Source: a virus
Direction: 5' to 3' (one strand)
Length of the DNA stretch: 43,637 nucleotides
IMG/VR virus record: IMGVR_UViG_3300019776_001116
Coordinates: 1-43,637 of that record
Each line of letters begins with the position of its first letter. Within the stretch, counting starts at the first letter, position 1. Below, piece after piece: positions 40,466-43,637 of the stretch. The notes beneath the pieces are model-generated. The model did not search any database. It was not told where the DNA came from and saw only the letters and a program-made list of their open reading frames with translations. A program made the translations under genes and the position numbers.

Positions 40466-42846
40466 GTCCGCAGATTTCTGCTCTACCCATGGCCGCAGTG
40501 CCGCAAGCCACCATCGTCTGGCCCCGCAACCCCTTCCATCCTGCCGACAAAGACCTGCACGCGGTGGAAGTGGGAAGCACCATCGCCGACTGGATGCGCG
40601 CGCAAGCTATCACCGAATTCCCGCTGCCCACGGTCTGTCTGGTCAACGGTCAGCCCCTGCTGCGCCGTGACTGGTCCATCCGCCCGCTGGCGGCACACGA
40701 CGTGGTGGTCCTGGTCGGCCTGCCCGGTGGCGGCGGAGGCGGTGGTGGCAGCAACCCGCTGCGGGTGGTCTTGTCGATCGCCGTGATGGTCTTGGCCCCC
40801 TATGCTGCCGCCGGATTGATGGGCTATGGCATGACGGCAGCTGGCATTGCCGCCGCGCAAGCGGCCATGGGCACCATCGGCTTTGGTCTGTTGGCGGCTG
40901 GCGTCAGTGTGCTCGGCGCCTACTTGGTCAACGCCCTGGTGCCCCTGCCCAGTGCCAACGTGCCCTCGGCGCAAAACGCCCTGGCGCCCAGCCCCACCTA
41001 TTCGCTGCAATCCCAGGGCAACTTCGCCCGGCTGCTACAGCCCATTCCGGTCATCTATGGTCGGCATCTGGTCTACCCCGATCTGGGTGCCACGCCCTAC
41101 ACCGAGTACCTCAACAACGAACAGTACCTGCACCAGTTGCTGGTCATCGGACAGGGCGACTACGACATCGAGGCCGTGCGCATCGAAGACACGCCGATCC
41201 AGTCCTTCGAAGAAGTGCAAGCTCAGGTCATCTTGCCCGGTGGCCATAACACGCTCTTCAACCACGATGTGGTCACAGCCCCCGAAGTGGCGGGCCAGGA
41301 GATTTTGGCGTTCGACGACCCGGCCAACACCCGGGGTGAGTCGATCGGCCCCTTCATCGTCAACCCACCCGAAACCCGCATCGACAGCATCGGCGTCGAC
41401 ATCCTGCTGCCGCGAGGCCTGTTCTATGCCAACGACGCCGGTGGGCAGGACGCCAAGGAAGTGCGCTGGACGGTGGAAGCCCGTGCTGTGAACGACGAGG
41501 GTGAACCCACCACCGGCTGGCAGACGCTCATCAGCGGCACCAGCTATAGCGACTGGAGCGGATGGAACACCACCTGGTCCACGGCCAGTGCCGTCACTAC
41601 CCAGACCTACCACTCCGATTCCGAGGGTGGCTACTACAGCACCACCTACGGCCCCCCGCCGATGCCAGCCAACACTCTGACCGAGGAATACCAACTGGGC
41701 GACTGTGCCAGCCAAGACTACGAGTCGGGTATCTGCTACAGCTACTACATCCAGCGCCGCACCCGCAGTGCTTACAGCCAGCAAGAGGTGGTCAGCGCCG
41801 CCACACCCGACACCATCCGGCGCAGCTACCGCTATCCCGTCACGCCAGGGCGGTACGAAGTCAAGGTTGTTCGGCTCGACCACAAAGACACCCGGGCCCG
41901 GGCCGGGCATGAACTGCGCTGGGGCGAAGTGCGCGGCTACTTGGTCAACCCAAGCCTGCCGGCAGGCATCACCTTCCTGGCCGTCAAGATGCGCGCCACT
42001 GACAACCTGTCGATGCGCTCCAGCCGCCTCGTCAACTGCCTCGTCACGCGCAAGCTGCCGGTCTGGAACCCGACCACCGGCTGGAGCCCCCCGGAGGCCA
42101 CACGCTCGATTGCCTGGGCGTTTGCCGATGCGGTGCGGTCCGACTATGGCGCAAAACTGGCCGACAGCCGCATCGACCTGGTCGCCCTGTACCGGCTGGA
42201 CCAGACCTGGAATACCCGGGGCGACCAGTTCGATGCCGTCTTCGACCAGAAAGTCACCGTCTGGGAAGCGCTTACCCGCATCGCCCGCTGTGGCCGGGCC
42301 GTGCCTCATCTGCAAAGCGGTGTCGTGCGCCTGGTGCGTGATGAACCCAAGACGCTACCGGTGGCCCGATTCACCACCGCCAACATCGTCAAAGGCAGTT
42401 TCAAGCTGCAGTACGTCATGCCCGGCGAAGAGACGGCGGATGCGGTGACGGTCGAATTCTTTAATCCCAAAACCTGGAAGCCGTCGGAGGTGACCGTGTC
42501 ACTGCCGGGCTCCACCGAAGCCAACCCGGCCACCGTGAACCTGTTTGGCTGCACGAGCCAGGCCCAGGCCATGCGTGAAGGCAAGTACATCGCGGCCGCC
42601 AACCGCTACCGACGGCGTCTCATCACCTTCCGTACCGAGATGGAAGGCTTGATTCCCACCTTCGGCGATCTGATCGCCATCAGCCACGACATGCCAGCCC
42701 TGGGCACCGAAGGCAGCACGGCAGGGGAGAGCATGGATGTGCCCTGGAGCCAGCTAGCCCGGGTCATGGCCATCCGCCCAAGGGGCGAACAGGTCGAAAT
42801 TGCCTGCGTGGTGGAGCACCCGCTGGTGCACACCGCAGACCAGTAA
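40462..42846 (+). CDS. Tail tip/host specificity protein J-like, with fused gpI-like N-terminus
   Basis: 794 residues. The N-terminal about 100 residues have a ubiquitin-like pattern (PLPTVCLVNGQPLLRRDWSI and AAHDVVVLVGLPGG) like lambda gpI. A run of eight Gly and a hydrophobic segment (VVLSIAVMVLAPYAAAGLMG) follow, then the J-like hub with YSLQSQGNFARLLQPIPVIYG and VWEALTRIARCGRAVPHLQ. The latter is typical of phage tail tip J (PF13550). It is shorter than lambda J (1132), lacking the C-terminal fibronectin repeats and receptor-binding end, consistent with separate fibre genes upstream. Confidence 0.93.
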   Translation: MSPQISALPMAAVPQATIVWPRNPFHPADKDLHAVEVGSTIADWMRAQAITEFPLPTVCLVNGQPLLRRDWSIRPLAAHDVVVLVGLPGGGGGGGGSNPLRVVLSIAVMVLAPYAAAGLMGYGMTAAGIAAAQAAMGTIGFGLLAAGVSVLGAYLVNALVPLPSANVPSAQNALAPSPTYSLQSQGNFARLLQPIPVIYGRHLVYPDLGATPYTEYLNNEQYLHQLLVIGQGDYDIEAVRIEDTPIQSFEEVQAQVILPGGHNTLFNHDVVTAPEVAGQEILAFDDPANTRGESIGPFIVNPPETRIDSIGVDILLPRGLFYANDAGGQDAKEVRWTVEARAVNDEGEPTTGWQTLISGTSYSDWSGWNTTWSTASAVTTQTYHSDSEGGYYSTTYGPPPMPANTLTEEYQLGDCASQDYESGICYSYYIQRRTRSAYSQQEVVSAATPDTIRRSYRYPVTPGRYEVKVVRLDHKDTRARAGHELRWGEVRGYLVNPSLPAGITFLAVKMRATDNLSMRSSRLVNCLVTRKLPVWNPTTGWSPPEATRSIAWAFADAVRSDYGAKLADSRIDLVALYRLDQTWNTRGDQFDAVFDQKVTVWEALTRIARCGRAVPHLQSGVVRLVRDEPKTLPVARFTTANIVKGSFKLQYVMPGEETADAVTVEFFNPKTWKPSEVTVSLPGSTEANPATVNLFGCTSQAQAMREGKYIAAANRYRRRLITFRTEMEGLIPTFGDLIAISHDMPALGTEGSTAGESMDVPWSQLARVMAIRPRGEQVEIACVVEHPLVHTADQ

Positions 42847-42872
42847 ACCGCCAACAAAGACATTCACCACCA

Positions 42873-42897
42873 GCCCGCCAGGGAAACCTGCGCGGGC
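42873..42897 (+). terminator. Stem-loop after the tail genes, possible terminator
   Basis: GCCCGC and CAGG pair with CCTG and GCGGGC around a GAAA loop, with one bulged C. The T tract is poor (CATTTGCTTT), so it may be a weak terminator or RNA-processing site separating the tail genes from the lysis pair. Confidence 0.45.
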
Positions 42898-42918
42898 CAT
42901 TTGCTTTGGAGACCGCCA

Positions 42919-43212
42919 ATGACTGATCAACACACAGAAACCGACGCCGCCATCACCCTGCGCCCCGATGATCTGGACGACCTGCTAACCCGTGCCGCTG
43001 AACGCGGTGCCGAGCGCTGCCTCGCTCACCTCGGCCTGGAAAATGGCCATGCCGCGCGCGACATCCGCGAGTTGCGCGACCTGCTCGAAGCCTGGCGCGA
43101 AGCCCGCCACACCGCCTGGCAGACCATCATCAAGGTCGCCACCACCGGGCTGCTCGCCGTCATCCTGGTCGGTGCCGCTATCAAGCTCAAATTGATGGGC
43201 GGTGCACAATGA
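42919..43212 (+). CDS. Small membrane protein before the holin (DUF6127-like)
   Basis: 97 residues; ATG 42919 follows TTTGGAGA. An N-terminal soluble helical part (DDLDDLLTRAAERGAERCLA) is followed by HTAWQTIIKVATTGLLAVIL, a single membrane segment ending KLKLMGGAQ. It resembles a small phage family I recall as DUF6127. Its stop overlaps the holin start by 4 bases, suggesting a role with the holin, for example as holin partner or antiholin (inference). Confidence 0.78.
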   Translation: MTDQHTETDAAITLRPDDLDDLLTRAAERGAERCLAHLGLENGHAARDIRELRDLLEAWREARHTAWQTIIKVATTGLLAVILVGAAIKLKLMGGAQ

Positions 43213-43637
43213 ACCCGATCTTCACCACCCTGGCTCCTGGCTTGTTCGAAGCCGGTGCGCGACTGATCGACCGGCTCATCCCTGACCCCGCCGAGCGCGA
43301 GAAGGCCAAACTGGCGCTGCTGCAGGCCGAAGGCCAGCAAGCGCTGCAGGAAATGCAGGTCAGCCTGTCCGCCATCCTGGCTGAAGCCAACAGCCAGGAC
43401 CCCTGGACCAGCCGGGCGCGGCCGACCTTTCTGTATGTCATCTACGGCGTGATCCTGCTGTCTGTCATCGGCAGCATCATTGGCATCTGGTGGCCCGCTG
43501 AGGTCTTCCAAGCCGCTGAGAACCTGTCCAAGCTGCTCAACGCCGTGCCCGAAAGTTTGTGGTGGCTCTTCGGTGCGGGCTACCTGGGCTACACCGGTGC
43601 GCGCAGCTTTGATAAATGGCGAGGTATGCCACGCTGA
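43209..43637 (+). CDS. Holin (3-TM-type family)
   Basis: 142 residues ending at the last base of the window. It has an N-terminal amphipathic part, a helical acidic middle (REKAKLALLQAEGQQALQEM), SRARPTFLYVIYGVILLSVI, and a C-terminal hydrophobic WWLFGAGYLGYTGARSF. This matches the phage holin family with three membrane segments (PF11351). It would permeabilise the inner membrane and let the cytoplasmic M15 endolysin (16749-17198) reach the wall. No spanin (Rz) genes are seen before the window ends. Confidence 0.88.
   Translation: MNPIFTTLAPGLFEAGARLIDRLIPDPAEREKAKLALLQAEGQQALQEMQVSLSAILAEANSQDPWTSRARPTFLYVIYGVILLSVIGSIIGIWWPAEVFQAAENLSKLLNAVPESLWWLFGAGYLGYTGARSFDKWRGMPR

Noticed and set aside
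40735-40752. Run of glycine codons in the J-like gene as a sequencing or repeat artefact
   Set aside because: The frame continues without break on both sides and a flexible Gly linker between a gpI-like domain and a membrane segment is reasonable.
41035-42315. 426-residue minus-strand open frame opposite the J-like gene
   Set aside because: Shadow of the tail tip gene; composition and lack of motifs argue against coding.
1-43637. CRISPR array
   Set aside because: No regular repeat-spacer pattern with 23-50 base repeats was seen; the leader repeats and iterons are too few and unevenly spaced.
1-43637. Mu-like transposable phage
   Set aside because: No DDE transposase or Mu-type B protein is seen; the integrase is a serine recombinase and the head genes follow lambda order.

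Overview
The window looks like most of a temperate, lambda-like siphophage genome (a prophage) in a GC-rich proteobacterium. The first 72 bases encode the last 23 residues of FtsZ, ending in the conserved peptide IPAFLRKQAD. This ending and the overall base composition fit a betaproteobacterium best, although Pseudomonas- or Xanthomonas-like gammaproteobacteria cannot be excluded from sequence alone. The ftsZ end runs directly into the 3' half of a tRNA-Phe-like sequence and a tRNA-type terminator, so the left boundary is probably a recombination junction. The window stops exactly at the stop codon of a holin gene, and no right attachment site is seen.

Layout. (1) 1-120: ftsZ tail fused to a tRNA fragment. 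(2) 386-3309, minus strand: an integration cassette of five tightly overlapping genes (small protein, DUF2924-type protein, large serine recombinase, two related HTH proteins) ending in a clear terminator. (3) 3449-6758, minus strand: an operon of an HTH antitoxin-like protein, a PIN-domain ribonuclease and an unrecognised 750-residue protein, with a candidate promoter at 6798-6825; this looks like accessory cargo, possibly toxin-antitoxin or defence. (4) 6988-14979, plus strand: an early operon with start-stop overlaps, encoding an AlpA-like HTH protein, a Bro-N antirepressor-like protein, a RecA/Sak4-like ATPase, an SSB-like protein, a zinc-finger protein, a PD-(D/E)XK nuclease, a TOPRIM/SF3 primase-helicase, a RuvC-like resolvase and small regulators. 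(5) 14980-15337: noncoding, with tandem 9-mers, GGTTACC iterons and a terminator hairpin. (6) 15338-18743: two ParB-domain DNA methyltransferases flanking an M15 endolysin, then a small membrane protein. (7) 18691-21042, minus strand: six small accessory genes, three of which follow copies of the same 48-bp leader. (8) 21202-28552, plus strand: packaging and head genes in lambda order (TerS, GpA-type TerL, gpW, portal, S49 protease with nested scaffold, gpD, gpE, head-tail connector). (9) 28549-42846: tail genes, including a G/GT pair with a canonical A_AAA_AAC slippery site, an 880-residue tape measure, three fibre-type proteins, a DUF1833-type protein, an NlpC/P60 protein and a J-like tip protein. 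(10) 42919-43637: a small membrane protein and a holin.

How it works together: the serine recombinase module would integrate and excise the genome. The early operon would replicate and recombine DNA, with the methyltransferases likely protecting it from host restriction. The terminase and head genes package it, the tail genes build a flexible tail roughly 130 nm long (rule of thumb from tape-measure length), and the split lysis genes release progeny. No CI-like repressor was recognised, so lysogeny control is either unconventional or outside the window. All family names come from recognising sequence features by eye; no database search was run.
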